The notes under the pieces were generated by a model that was not told the origin of the DNA, did no database searches, and saw only the letters and a program-made list of their open reading frames with translations. Positions 20,066 to 33,685 of a stretch of 64,000 nt of DNA are shown piece after piece. The stretch covers positions 43,487,598-43,551,597 of the forward strand of contig NC_030385.2 in the NCBI RefSeq assembly GCF_001625215.2, read 5' to 3'. Positions within the stretch are counted from its first letter, which is position 1; every line of letters starts with the position of its first letter. This DNA comes from Daucus carota subsp. sativus (lineage: Eukaryota; Streptophyta; Magnoliopsida; Apiales; Apiaceae). Both the position numbers and the translations under genes were made by a program.

Positions 20066-21780
20066 TTAAAGACATGGGGGACCTTCTAAACGAATATAGT
20101 CATACATGATACCCTGAAAAGGACTCGCACACCTGGGCTGTGTTAGATACATGGTATTATCACCTTGCAACAGCCGATTTCCTGGTACATCCACATTGTA
20201 CATCCAGTATAGCCCATGAATCCCATGTCTAGCAATGGCATTGTCTCTCCCAATCAGTCTTGTTGTAAATAGTGGGCGATTTGTGTTGGGGTCATTGATT
20301 CGAATCTACATATTAAGTTGAGAGATAAGCACACAATCAGTGAAATGAAACCTACATAAAACAAAATCAATTATTTACCTGCAACTCTGCAAGAGCTGCG
20401 GCTGCCAGTGCCACTCTGAGCTTGTATAATCCTTTTTGATCAACACTGTCAAGTTTGAATTTAATTTGCCATGTTGTTCCTTGATGAGTACCATCTTCTT
20501 TTCTCCTAAATTGCGAGAAAACTTGTTACAAAGTGAAGCATGATGAGTCTCCGAAACCCAACCCCCCCCCCCCCCCCCCCCCCAAACAAAAAAACTATGT
20601 ACTAGGTCTAGTTGCTCAAGTTTATCTGGTGATTTTAAGAGGCACCAGGAATAGTAATATCTTTGATTTGATTAGTTTTGTAAAGGATTTAAATCCTCAT
20701 ATTTTTTTCCTGCTATAGGAGTACCAAATAATCTTAACACAACTGTTCAGTATTCAATCCAAAGCGTGGCACAAAATATATATGAAGGGATCTCTTCTGA
20801 ACAAATACAGACATACAGTATATTTTGAAACTTACCTGGTAACATGAGCAAAAAACCAATCTTTCCGATAATCACTCTCACCAATTGTGTACACCAAGTC
20901 TCCATTTGGATATAGCTCTGCATATTTCTCCCATAACCCATACTGCCTAAATCTGCCATTGGTTTGAAATACAAAAGTTAACTTCATCATCATTTAAAGG
21001 AGCTGTCACAGAAGTAAGCATCACCGCTAGGCATAGGTCACATAAATATTAGAATAGGGAGCAGGTAATATGTCAGTTTCAACTTTAGTACAATCAATTG
21101 TAAGGGTAAAATACTTGGTAGCTTAGCTAATAGTCTAAGACCGCTTTCCATTATTTGCTTTTCTGTTACGAGTCCCTCTATTTAAAACTTAGAGCTGAAT
21201 GTCAAATGACGATTGGTAAATATATTAATAGTTCTCAAATAAACTCAACTAGAATGTAATGAGGCACCAATCGTAGAAATGGCAATGGGGCGGATCGGAC
21301 CGGGTTTTTTAATATCCAGATCCAAATCAAATTTTTTTGATAAGATCCAGACCCAACCCGAACCCAAAAAAAAAGCCCCGAAAATTGACCCGAATCCGAT
21401 CCAACAGATTTCAGATCGGATCGGATTTTACCTGAAATCCGAAAATTTGGACCCAGACCCGAATTATGCATGTTAGAGAGAAGACTACGCTGCATTTATA
21501 TATTGACATAAATCTTAAAAAATAGTTTATACAAACCCTGTAATGCATATTAAAATGTATTGTTTTAATAAGACAATACCATTATAATAATACTACTATT
21601 CTAGCAGTGTGTCTACAAGTTTAAACATTTAATATTTGCTTTACTCCGAGAATATAGAATCCATTATTTGTATCTTATTGTTGTATGTTGCAAATTGCAT
21701 GATTTGCATAACTACGTTAATATAATATTACCATTCAGCAATTTTGCATCAAATGAATTGTTTTTTATTATGTTCATGTT

Positions 21781-21827
<47 letters not shown>

Positions 21828-24800
21828 AACACAATATATATTAAAAGCGTCTTATCTATGTATGTAAAGTATGTATCATAATTATAAAATTAATAAAATA
21901 TTAATATATTAAATAATTCATAATATATATATTATCGGGTTTCGGGTTTCCTGTCAAGTATCGGTTTGGGATATCTAATATCCAAATGCAAATCCAAACT
22001 CTTCCGGGTCTAAAAACAGGATCCAAATCCAGTTTCAGATCCAAAAAATCAGGTTCGGGAAAATCCAAACATATCGGAATGAGTCGGGTATTCGTCGGGT
22101 CCAATCACCATACTGATTGTCAAGCTGGCACAAGACCAAAAGTAAGGTTGCAATAGACCAGAAGATTGTAATGGAATTTGGAGAATATCTGCTACTTACT
22201 GAGAAATAGCATCGTAAACACAAAGGCATAATAGATTTTCTAAAACTTGGCATAAAATTACAAGGTGACACTTTCAGTGCTAAATAAGGCGATAATTCCG
22301 GAAGACTGAATAGAGAACTTACCTGTCAGTATGATTATATAGAACTCTGTTTACATGCTCTGGATTGGGGTCAGGAATGTAAAACTCTGCAGCTGAACGA
22401 TCAGGAATTCCAATTTCCCATAGTGTAGGCCCATCTCGAGGAGGCTCATACACAAGATCCTCCTTTATAATATGACAGCCTAATTTGCATTTCAGACAAA
22501 TATAAATTGTTTTGATGAACATGAAAAAGCTTATAATCAATGAAAAGTCTAGAACTTAGACCTGAGCTTATAGTAATCAAAGCTTCATTCTTGTAGTCTC
22601 CAAGAAATCCTGGGATCCAGGCATACAGATTATAGTCACCAGGACGTATGTTGTTAATAGAGAAGCAGCCCATCTCATCAGCTCTTGTCCAAAACTGGTA
22701 GTCCTAATAAAAATAATATGTAGAATCCTTGCTTCAGAATCTAATTTAAGCATGTGAATAGCCATTTGCCTACTGCTTATTTCTATTAGAACAAAACGAT
22801 AAATTCAAGGATGAGTTAGTTCTATGACTAACTACAAGAATTGAGTTTGTTACTAGATATAATGATTGCTTTATACTGCTAGACTGTTCGCTTATATTAT
22901 CCATTTTCATTAGGTTGTTTAACTCTTATTACTCTCCTGCAGCCTCTCCAGTGCTGCACAGGCCCCTGTGCAATGCAACACTCTAGTCTAGGAAGCCTCG
23001 TTTGAGTGGAGTGGAAAAACAATCGGTCATTTGTGTAGGATTTGTGAAGTATGAACGTGAAGCAGAGACATAGTAGATTCGAAAGTATAACAAATTTAAA
23101 ATTTTCTATACAGACAAAGTATTATTATCCGTTACCAGGTAGGGACGAAACTGTCATTAGGTCTCATAATATTTTCTCTGTTGCAACTGGAATGGGCACA
23201 AAGCACAAACTTTATCATGCTTAATCGCTTACAAGAAATAAGATACTAACTGAATACTGATGGGCGGGAGCTGTAACAACCTGACTTTTCAAGTTATCAA
23301 TTCGAGGAATAATACATAACAAAACATAAATTTCTTCAATGCTTAGAGCAAGAGCATAATCCCAAAATATCACAAAATAAACTACTCAAAATCCGAAACC
23401 GGGCTAGGTCATATAATTTATTTTAAATCCAAATCCTTGGAGTCATAGATGCTCAATTAAACATCACATAACTAAAATCATTATTTTTAAGACACTTGAA
23501 AAAGCTGAGCCCATGCTAAACACTTGAGAGTCCCCAAGGAGTGAGCTACACAGGCCGCCAAGAAACTTGTTCAAAATAATTAGCAGACCGAGTCTACAAA
23601 CTTTCATAATCAAAAGTCAAAATATTATATTCATATACCTAAATTCACAATTCGATAGGATCACATATCTGGGATTACAATAGGTTCATAGGTATCAATA
23701 GTCTTGTCCTACTAAGATATCATAAACTATGCAAAACACACTCTCGTAAGGTATCAAAAGCTAGTTCCCGAACGATACACAATTACTAACGATTTCAAAG
23801 GCCAGACTCCAGAGTTAGCTAGAAATTTCTTATGAATAAAATATCCTTGAACCAAATTTTCGTGACAAAATAATTGCAAACATAAAACATTTATATATAA
23901 TCCGCAAAGTACGAAGAGTAAACTTATCTTAATAGCGACCAATGATAATGCGATACCAACTAAACCTAAACCAACATTAAAAAAATAAACAAACTTAATA
24001 TTATCATTTCACTACATTTTATACAAATTCTGAAATTAACAACATTTAAAGAAAATATTAATTAAATCTTGAATAATAAAATACTTTCCTAAAAATTTAC
24101 ACAAAATATATACATCATAAATAAAAAAAAATTGTGAATATTACATGTGACCCTACCTAACTGTGAAATTTAAGATGGCTCAACTTTGGATTCTTTTGGG
24201 ATGGGACAAGTGCCTTGGATAAATGATTTTGCTTATTAGATGTTTAATTAAGGAGTTCTGACTCAAATGATTTTGCTTTAAAATAAATTGCGACTTACCT
24301 TGGTTTAGATTTTTAGTAGTTTATTTATGATATTTTAGAATGATACTCGAAGAGTTTATGAAATTTATGTTTTATTTTGAATAATTCCTCAAATTAATAG
24401 CTTGAAAAGTTGGGCTGTTATGGTAACTCGTCCCATATTCCCTGCTCGCCTACCGAAAATTTGTGTTCTAAAGAGACTGCCCGATTTATTCCAACAATAC
24501 AACAAATATCTTGTCAACAGTATAATAAATATCTTGTTAGAATATAATGTTTATGGTAAAAGTCATTTTTGGCGCCCACTTAACATGGTATCAGAGATCA
24601 AATAGAGGACTCGAGGTCGGTCAAACCCTGCCACCCCTGATGTTTTCATAATTTATTATAGAAACAAAGGCAAAATAAAGCCGCAAAGATAGGTGTTTGT
24701 AGTCTACTCTTCAACCCAAAAATGGGCTTTCAAGTGTACGAAAGTGTTGGAATATAATGCAAAAGGCACTCTATTTTGTATTTGGAAATCAGAAATTATG

Positions 24801-27800
24801 GGTCACTCATAATTCTAACTATATCACCTTGCATTCTCTTTGCCAAGAACCTACATCTCCTGGTCGGGCTAATCCCACATAAGCACCAGTAGCTGGTATC
24901 AGATCACTGCTCATATAACTGAGAGATCATTTAAAACAATAATTAAGGCCAAAAAATATAATCAAGTTCATATATTGTACTGGATAATCAGTTAAGAATA
25001 ACTAAGAGATAAGCAGATACCTGTCCTTGACTAATAGTCTACCGCTGACACTACCACGTTTATCAGACGATGGAAAGTCCTCCGATGCTGGAAAACTGTA
25101 GGGCCAACTTTGAACTTCAATCATCATCTAAAAATTAATCTGAACAATCAACACCCAACTAGCTTTGATATATAAAAACATTGAATTAAGATCTGAATGA
25201 CAGAAAATAAAATCATATCATGTTAGCATTAAGGTTTCCTAATCTGCCTCCAGATTTCTGGGGATTAATTATTCGTTTGTTATTCTGTAATAATGTAATT
25301 GATCATGTATTAAACTAATTGATATGTAAATAGGCTATATAAGATCAGCCCTGGTTGTAACTAAGTGATATAGAGAAATAATATTACACATAATTTCCTC
25401 TATATTCTCCTCACTAATATCTTTAATCAAATTATATCATATTAAGAGGCAAACATATTTTATTTGGTAACACGACCTGGTTTTTTGCATCATCCCAGAG
25501 TGTTCGCGGATGACTTCCATTCATTGCAGAATTCAGATAAATGAATACTGGACCAAAAACTTTCTTCCAGTACTCACCCTGTCCGATTTTTGGGCACAAG
25601 TCGTCACCAGCGTAGTGACCGCTAAGAAACACCTGACAAAACTTTATGTTTTCAGCAAATCATGACCATCAACTTTTCACACAAGATTACCAATTTTCTT
25701 TTTATCAATAAAGACCTGAATGCAGAAGCTGAATCAGTATAATTTATGTTCTAAACTTACAGCTAGACAAGTGGGCCCCACATGTGAAGTGAGGTTCTGC
25801 TTGACAGGTCCACCAGATCTAAACTCGTCACTAGGTGTAATTTGCCAGAACCCCACAGGTGGCGCCATAGAAATCCATCCATGGACCTTAAGATTATTGT
25901 TCTCACAAGAATATTGGTATTTGTCATCTACCTGCACAATAAACATTAAACCAAAGGAATGGTATAAAAAAAACTCTACTTGGTAGGATGATATTTTAAG
26001 CAATTTTATTTATTTAGGAATTCAAGGGTGCTCCTTCAAGATGAATAGCTATTAAGTATGTTAATGAAATTTACAAACGTGCATCACAGAGTCCCTTAAT
26101 GAGTGAAAAGATGCTCGCCAATATATGTGCCTCACAATCACAATAGGGGTAGGCACGATAAATTAACTTTAGATCTCATAGGTCTTTACTATTCACCTAG
26201 AAGCCACCAAGTATCAAGTGCATGTATATATCATTTTTTGTCGATAGTTTAGGCCAAATTAAAGATGTGAAAGTACATGTTGAGATACAAGAGAAATTAG
26301 CAGATATGAAATTAGCATAAAAATAATGTGTAAAGCCGTAGATCAGTGGCAAATTTGTAAATTGGCCTTTTTAGTACAGTATGTATTCAAGACACTTCCC
26401 TTCATGTTCTCTTTATTATATGTGTAGATACCCCTTACAATTATATGTTACTTGAATTATTACAAAAATATATCATTTTCAACACCTTGCAACTAGTGGA
26501 GCAAAGATGATTTAACTACACTGATCCTTAGAAAAATTACTTCACTGCATTATTCGGAATGATTTCTCTTAATAATAAAAAATGATTTTAATATTTGATG
26601 CTTTAAATTTATAGATATAAAACGAAGTGTTGAAAGAGAAGTGACCTCTCCATAAAGCTCAGGATTTATTGGATTGATTAATCGGACAGCTTCTCCATAG
26701 GCAAGTGGTTGACTTCTCCTAGGTAAACGATCATCCGGCAGGGGCATCCATCTTTGCCTATTATCGTCCACAGCCATATATTGAAACCTGTTTATTCAAG
26801 TACATATTAGCTCTTAAAGAGGGTTCAAGTGCCATATAAGTAGTAGTTAAAACATAATCGAAAAAAAATTCTTGGGCTGGCGTAAGAACATTAAGAAAAA
26901 TTGGGATTTTTGTTTATCAGATTCATAGATTTCACATGTGTCAACATACTTCCTATTTATTTCAGATATCCTTGTAGGGTACTTGAGCCAACAAGCAATG
27001 AGTCAGAGGGTCCAGTAAGCGCTAACTCTTTTCCTTTAGCTCTTGAAGACCAAAATTAATTCTAAGTAGTTACTCTCCTGTCCAGAAGGTCCTAAATACT
27101 ATAATTTACTAATAATAGTACAAAATCAATATTCTCTCAGATCTAGCAGGATTTTTTTACGCTATAGCCACATAGAGTTGCACTTAAATACCTAAGTTTT
27201 CCATTTATTTTATACAAATATTACATACTACCTTGATTACATCGATAAAGCAAAAAAAATTATTTATCGATTTCAGTAATTTAAAATTTAAATAGAATAT
27301 AGAGGATGATACTTGTCTTTTCTTAGCTTGAAAGCGATTCTGGTTTCACCAATGCTGAAGCCAGGCCATTCCTCGGACCCCAAGTGTTCATAAATGGCAT
27401 AAGTATAGAAGCCTGAACAACCACGGAGCAATACAAACCTATCAAAGAAAAATATGTTGTGATTTGTGAACTGATATAAATTTGTTAAGGCACCAAAACT
27501 TCCATGGTATCTTTATAGATTATAAGAAACCTTTTGTCAATATTTATGGGAGCAAGCTTCCCCAGCAGAGAAGGGTCCCATGGTCTTGAAAATGAAACCT
27601 CAACTTGGTCTTCTGTTTCTACAATAACATTGAACTTCGTCGCTTTAAATCTGCATAAACAATTATAGTGCAAATATAAGCATTAATACAATATTATACA
27701 GTCAAGTTTACATTTGCACGTATATACACATATGGTGGCAACATACACTTCAAATGTTCCACCCTTCTTTGTTCCATCAAGTGCATTCCACACAATATCC

Positions 27801-28906
27801 CAGTACCTATAAATAACAATTCGGTAATCCTGCTATGTCAACTTTGCAACTTACTTGAGAACAAAAGAAAATTACAAGATAATGCAACATTTTTAATCAG
27901 TTACCCTCGATTATCTTCTTTATTAAGAACTTCAAGTAAATTGTCAACGCCGTTATATCGTATTCCCGTGACTATGCCATCTGGATTAGACAGTGTGACT
28001 TGGAGGATACCATTATCAATCACCACCTGTAATAAAACAAATCTCATTTCACCTAAATGGATGAACATCTAATATAACAAATTAGGACTCTTACTAACTT
28101 CTTACAGTCTATAAGGCCATCACCTTGTACATACAGTCATGTTATAAAAAAAAAAGATCAAAGTTCATCATTAAAACGAAAATTGAAAAGTGAACAGAAA
28201 AATAGTTAAGCACGTACAACAACACATACTACAGAGGCTGGATTTAGCAATTAACATACATGGTTGCCCTGGACAAACAATCTGACCCCGTTTGGCGGCA
28301 TATATCCTGTACCTGCAAAAACGTTACACTAATAACTATATGCGAAAGATTAATGGAATAACAGCACAATTCTACGCACAAACCACAATTTTCCTAGTCA
28401 AAAGTCTAGTGATAACATCTCGTGCCGCAAATTTAATATGTGTGCTTCCTAAATTACGGAGAAAGGCTAAAATCTGTCCTCAGTTTAGCATTAGCCAATT
28501 GTTTCCAAACAAAACTAACCGATATTTAGGGAACACTGGATACCTAAGTAGGAAGAGAATCGCATTTAATAGTGTGCAACAAAATTGATTCCTACATATT
28601 TCTAACTCAATTCAATCCCACTGTACCCCATTTTACAATGCTGCACAAATATTTAAGTATATTACGCGAGTATAAATGACACAATACATATTATGTACAT
28701 AATCGCGCTGATCTTCAAATATTAACAGACAATTCTATTCTGAATCCCTGCGTATTATCCAAATTCCGACTGAACTTCAAAATTTTTAATTCCGTTACCG
28801 CTAATCATATACATGAAAATTTGCGGTAAAATTAATTACCTGAGGTAGAACTTCTGCGAGTAAAAAGCTTTTTCACAACCGATTTGATTTTGTCGCGAGT
28901 CCCCAT
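20066..28906 (-). CDS. rhamnogalacturonate lyase (polysaccharide lyase family 4)
   Basis: Rhamnogalacturonan endolyase family (EC 4.2.2.23): beta-elimination of the rhamnogalacturonan-I backbone of pectin. Sixteen exons on the minus strand: 28906-28840, 28312-28260, 28026-27905, 27806-27747, 27650-27531, 27438-27313, 26787-26646, 25931-25761, 25632-25477, 25127-25021, 24918-24828, 22703-22562, 22479-22323, 20952-20836, 20505-20379, 20305-20066. Total 1998 bp, 665 residues, all junctions in frame. Visible parts: N-terminal beta-sandwich (VVIDNGILQVTLSNPDGIVT, RGYWDIVWN), catalytic-domain segments (SEEWPGFSIGETRIAFKLR, FLSGHYAGDD), a fibronectin-like module (GRLLVKDRY...AYVGLARPGD), and a C-terminal carbohydrate-binding-like module (YRKDWFFAHVTRR to CASPFQGIMYDYIRLEGPPC). 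No signal peptide is evident at MGTRDKIKSVVKKLF. An inner Met in exon 2 (MPPNGVRLF) is an alternative start resembling family members. Two introns contain transposons. Confidence 0.92.
20562..20583. repeat. 22-nt poly-C tract in lyase intron
   Basis: Uninterrupted run of 22 C (G on the transcribed-sense strand) in the intron between lyase exons 14 and 15, about 57 bp from the exon-15 acceptor. Long C/G homopolymers are rare in AT-rich plant DNA. Confidence 0.9.
21275..22115. mobile_element. degenerate transposon-like insertion in lyase intron
   Basis: The intron 20953-22322 contains two blocks rich in GGGTCGGAT / CCCGAACCC-type words (21275-21470 and 21935-22110) around an AT-rich core with a (TA)n microsatellite (21787-21825). 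The left block starts AGAAATGGCAATGGGGCGG, a wording common at ends of plant hAT/Mutator-like elements. No target duplication was found. Confidence 0.5.
23274..24420. mobile_element. inverted-repeat element in large lyase intron
   Basis: Left arm TAACAACCTGACTTTTCAAG (from 23274) is inverted at the right as CTTGAAAAGTTGGGCTGTTA (ending 24420). The similarity continues for about 70 bp (AACATAAATTTC on both arms). The 1.15-kb element has no coding capacity and fills over half of the intron between exons 11 and 12. No clear target duplication. Confidence 0.65.
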
Positions 28907-29403
28907 AAAATAGATTAAATAATTCTAAACGATGTATAGAACAGCCATATGTGTAATATGATACGATCCTTGCTTGGCCTCAAGTTTAGTTTGATTCCAC
29001 TAATTGTGTGTGTGCGGGCGCTCGCAATTTACACGAAATCAGTTTGAGGATTGTGAAATTGGTGGTTCTGAGAGGGAGAAAGTGAAAATCTCGACGGAGA
29101 GAGATGATGATAGCCAAGAGTCGAGAGAGATTGTTACCGTTGCAAATACGCGTCAGTATTTCCATACACCGGAACCAACTGGACTCGATAATAAAATTTT
29201 GTTTTCAACGTAGTACGATTCTTTGAACCAAAAATATGAGGAAATAATATAATATATAATATTTATTAAAATAGTTGCTCAGCCTTTCAAAATATTATGT
29301 AATAAATAAATATATTTAAAGAGGTGTTATTTAAATAATACGAAGAAAATATGGTGTTTTTTTTTTTGAAAGAAAGAGATTCTGTGTTTTGAAAGTGTGT
29401 TAC
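28907..29403. other. lyase 5' flank up to the LTR element
   Basis: Short 5' flank of the minus-strand lyase gene, with GAGAGAGAT-type purine tracts (29067-29130, CT-rich on the gene strand, as in many plant 5' leaders). AT-rich beyond 29220. Ends at the GTTAC target copy (29399-29403). Confidence 0.6.
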
Positions 29404-32400
29404 TGTGATAATCCGGATTTTTCGAAATATTTTATTTTATGATTTTCTAAAAGATGAGGAATAAAATTTTTATATTTTATTCCCAGTCCAGTGAAATATC
29501 GAGAATTTTATTATTTGAAATATTATGTGGATAGTATTTTCAGGTGTAGCTTGAAAAGTTTTTTTTTGCAATTATATGATTTAAGTGTGGTACATGTTAA
29601 ATGTGCTTCTTATTTGGTTATTTTGTTTGTGTGAGCAATTAGTTCAGAATTTTGAATTATTGTATCCTTTTTAATAAATCAAATTTATCCTTTGATTTTG
29701 AAATCAAAGCTTGTTTTATTTGAGCCTAATGATTTAATCCGATTTAAATTACTAAAATATACAAACATTAGTATTTCTATATTTCTGTCGGATTCAGAAA
29801 TATTTGAAAGTTGCAGATAATTGTATTAATTATTTGTTAATTAACAATGATTTTGAGCATTATTTGTAAAAGTAGAGAAAGGTTGTAAAAATATTATATT
29901 TGCAATTATTCTGTATTCGGGATAATTAAAATTTTTATAAACTTTTATGTTTAAATTTGGAAGATATTTTTAGCCCCAAATTGTTAAAATAGCTTATTTA
30001 TTGAATTGTGGGTGTGAATTTTGTTAAAATATAAATAGTTCTATTTAGAAAACAAATAGAGGATATACACACAGCAATTGAAATTGGGGGAGCAACAGAG
30101 TTTGGGAATTAGGGATTGGGGTGCAGAGATGGTTACGCGCGCGAAAACAAGTAATCAACTCTCGATTCTTGTCAACTTCTTTTGGTATCTCCCTATCTAT
30201 TTATATAAATACACCTATATACTTGATTGTGTTTGTTCGTTTGGGCTTGTAATCAGGGGTGGTGTGGTTGAATCGGTCATGGCGGTGATTTGTTTCGCCG
30301 CTGATAGAGGTGAGCGGAGGGAGCTGTTGCGTAGGGTGAGCTTGGGGTGTATAGAGGGGAATAGATGGAGCTACTACAGAGGGCTGCGGAAGATTGTGTG
30401 CGTGTGTCCTGTTGTGTGGGTGGTGTGTATAACTGCCCTGTACAGGTGTACTAGTTTATGTGTGTAAATAGTTACTTTGTGTGTAAACAAAGCAGGGGGT
30501 TGGGAGAGGCTGCTGGTACGTGGCTGTGATGTTTGTACAGGTGTGTATAACAGCCTAAAGGTATGTGTTGTCGCTTCTGTGTGTGTTCTAGTAGGTTGTG
30601 TGATTTATGTGGGTGTAAATACCGTGTTGGTTTGTCGGAGGTGTTAGCAGGGCAGGTGCGGGTGTTAATTGAAATTGAATAAGAAGGCTGATCTAAGGCT
30701 ATTGATTAGGCAGTCTATGGGACTGGTGTGATGGAAACTGATGGAAGGAGGGTTGGATGGAGAAGAGAGTGTATGAGATTGAAAATATGGGTACGAGTAT
30801 GCTGATAATGTTTTTGGGGTGGTATTTTAAGAGTTTAAGTAGTGAATTAAAGATTTAGAATTATTCATACTTGACTTAGAAAGTTTTGGCCGTCGCTGGT
30901 CTATTTTGCAGTATAATTCTGGGTTAATTGAGTTCAGTTATGTGCTTAATCTTTATGTAATAATGTGCTACTTGAAGTCTAGATCAAGTACGAAAAAGAA
31001 TTTCGAAATTTCATTAAACGAGCTAAAAGAGATGTATGTTTTAGTGCGAGGTGCGCAGAAAATTCTGGGCAGGTTTGTCCTGTTCCAGGCCCTGTTTTGC
31101 TACCTTTAACTTGGTATTTACTTATGAAAATTTTAATGGAGTTTGATATTGGAGTCTGGAATGTGCTGTTAAAATTTTATACAATCAGACCAATTTTTCT
31201 ATTTATTAAAAAATCTTAGCGTCGGGCTGGTTTTTCAAGACAGTTTCTGGTGCCTAATTGACATGCCTGTTTTACTGCTTTAAGCTTGGAGTTTCTTTCT
31301 GAAAATTTTACTGTAGGTTGGAATAATGTGTAGGAGTGTCTCATAAAAATTTCGTATTATATCGATAAATTTTCAATTTATTAAAAATCATAGAGTAAGG
31401 GCTATTTAAACTATTTGCTCTAGTTTTCTTTCTTTGTTGGTGCATAATATGAAGTTATACTTGATTAATTGCATACGATTGATTATTAATTGATTGGCTC
31501 AGTTGGCCTTGTATATCTTATTAAATGTATTTTGTGTATAGTGAACAAGCAATCGTGCGGAAAGATTTTCTTATGTGTTTACTGCAAGTCAAGACATCTT
31601 TTTATATTATAATTCATGTGTTGGAAATAGTATTGGCTGGTTGTTGGTATTGAAAACAGGTGGATAAGCCTATAAACAGAGGAGATGTTGCCGAATTTTT
31701 ATTAGAAATTAAGGTGTTTATTTATTACTAAATAATTGATACTTGATGGCAGTATATTCTATTTGAACTGGAATATCTATCGATTGTTTATTGATTATGT
31801 GATTATGTGTTGACTGATCCAATGTGTATATATTGCTATGTGGATATCTGTATATATTCATGTTTATTATATATGGATATGCGAAGGGTAGATGTTCGTG
31901 ATTCTTATAATATTTAGAATCAGCTAGTTCTTCTAATCCGAAGACTTAGATATTATCCTACTATCGTGTAGAATAATCAAGACGTGTGTATCGAGAATGT
32001 TCATTATTAATTTGATGGTGTTGCAACTTGAAGCAAGAAATATCTGAGAAGACAAGACGTAGAAAGAATATTGTCGGAAGCTACTTAGAAAGATATGGTT
32101 GTGCAATGTAGTGCTATTAGAATCGTGGCTAGACATCGGAGTTGAGGCAAGTAATTCTAACTTTCTCTTGCAATTAGAGGCAAGTATTTCTATTCTTCTC
32201 TTTTATTTAAAGAGCAAGTACTTCTATCTATCTTTCCCTTGCAGTTAGCAAGTATTTCTATTCTCAACTTGTAATTACTGCAAGTAATTCTATTCTGCAT
32301 TTATATTGAAAGGGCAAGCATTGTTATCTTTCTCGTGTGATTAAAGATAAGTTAAATATTTCTATTGTTAGATCTGCAGTTGACAACATTGCTAGACATA

Positions 32401-33671
32401 TATTATGTTCTTGATAGCTGAGATAGCTACTTGGTTACATTGAGTTATATGGTGGTGATTTGAAATAAGAAAAGAAGAGTTTTTGAATAAATATATATAT
32501 GGTTGCGAAAGAAATAAATACATATGGTGAAGGGCTAGTGAATAGCCGAGGGCTATTGAATAGCCGGGGCTAGTGAATAGCCAATCAGAAAAGCGAGCAA
32601 GATGCCTATTGTGTATACCAATAATTGTCACCGGGAGGACTTTATGTCCGAGGCCCGGGGCACCAATAATTGTCACCGGGAGGACTTTATGTCCGGGGCC
32701 CGGGGCACCAATAATTGTCACCGGGAGGACTTTATGTCCGGGGCCCGGGACACCAATAATGGTCACCGGGAGGATGTTATGTCCGAGGCCCGGGATAAGG
32801 ATTCTATTGTCTTGGGAACTGTAAAAGTTAGCGTAAGAGGCTAGTAAACCTAGTCCAACTGTTGAGGCCAATTAGATGCCTAGTGGGTACCCTAGTGTCG
32901 TTACCGGTGGGACTTAGATCCAGTGCCCGGAACGATCCGTCGTCGGTGGGACTTAGATCCAGTGCCCGAGACGGAGGACTTTACGTGGCTGATCACCCGT
33001 ATTGTCAGATGAGTTGAAAGGAAGTTAATAATTAAATATTCTTATAAATGGACTATATTCTGATAAAAGAATAGCTTGGACCCATTGTAATCGAAATTTT
33101 TATAAAAAAGGGTGGCAGTATGTAATTGAACTTCAATTAATTTGAGGGGAACCTAGAACTGAATCTCTGTTACAAATATTTGATTTAATTCAGATAGTAT
33201 GGCATTGTTAAAAATTTAGTGTTATACTTGCTGAGCATTGCTCACTCTTGCTATTATTTCTAACCCTTGCAGCTAAGGATTAAGGTGGTCACCTGGGTAA
33301 GCTGCGCGTAAGAGTAATGCTAGGCGAGACTGCTAGGGAGGTGGCTGCGAGACTAGTATGGTTAGAGTTGAATTATTTCAATTCAGTTGTAGATGGTTTT
33401 TATTTATTGGTTATCAGTTATCCTTCTTACCGAAGTTTAGCTGATAACGTAGTTTAAGTTGTAAAAAGATTTTATAGTTTGGGTTCTGGTTTCAATGCTG
33501 TAACCTATTTGCGATCCTGTTGTTAGGGGGTCAAAGTGATTTTGATTTAAATCTCTTTTAAAAATCCAGATTTTGAAATATATGTTTTACCTTCTTCCGG
33601 AAATACAGGTTTAAATTGATTTTTGTCCACGTGGCACCAGATCCAGACCCCTGGATCTGAGGGATGTCACA
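29404..33671. repeat. left LTR, 4268 bp
   Basis: TG..CA-bounded LTR. Contains open frames up to 129 codons that look like chance frames, a series of CAAGTATTTCTATTCT-like degenerate repeats near 32150-32370, a GAATAGCCGGGGCTAGT minisatellite near 32538-32582, four 45-bp GC-rich repeats, and CGGTGGGACTTAGATCCAGT twice near 32905-32965. Confidence 0.95.
32617..32796. repeat. four 45-bp GC-rich tandem repeats in left LTR
   Basis: Copies begin ACCAATAATTGTCACCGGGA at 32617, 32662, 32707 and 32752. Each contains the palindromic core GGGGCCCGGG or a variant. As 45 is a multiple of three, the array is open in several frames on both strands and produces repetitive ORFs that should not be taken for proteins. 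Confidence 0.95.
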
Positions 33672-33673
33672 GT

Positions 33674-33685
33674 TGGTATCAGAGC
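33674..33685 (+). other. primer binding site (initiator tRNA-Met type)
   Basis: TGGTATCAGAGC lies two bases after the left LTR and matches the complement of the 3' end of plant initiator tRNA-Met, the usual primer of Ty1/copia and Ty3/gypsy elements. This sets the element's orientation as plus. Confidence 0.93.

Noticed and set aside
24586..24596. TGGTATCAGAG resembling a retrotransposon primer site in the lyase intron
   Set aside because: No paired LTRs or polypurine tract could be found around it; only a possible old remnant (TTAGAATATAATG words near 24537 and 24749).
30078..30467. 129-codon open frame in the left LTR, repeated at 35543-35932
   Set aside because: It is present twice only because it lies in the LTRs. 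It lacks any recognisable motif and no substitution pattern suggests coding; treated as a chance frame.
32617..32796. CRISPR-like look of regular repeats
   Set aside because: Copies are directly adjacent with no unique spacers, in a plant LTR; a minisatellite.
32392..32871. Repetitive open frames on both strands over the 45-bp repeats (also 38018-38353)
   Set aside because: They are open because the repeat unit is a multiple of three; low-complexity translation in several frames, no start context or homologue.
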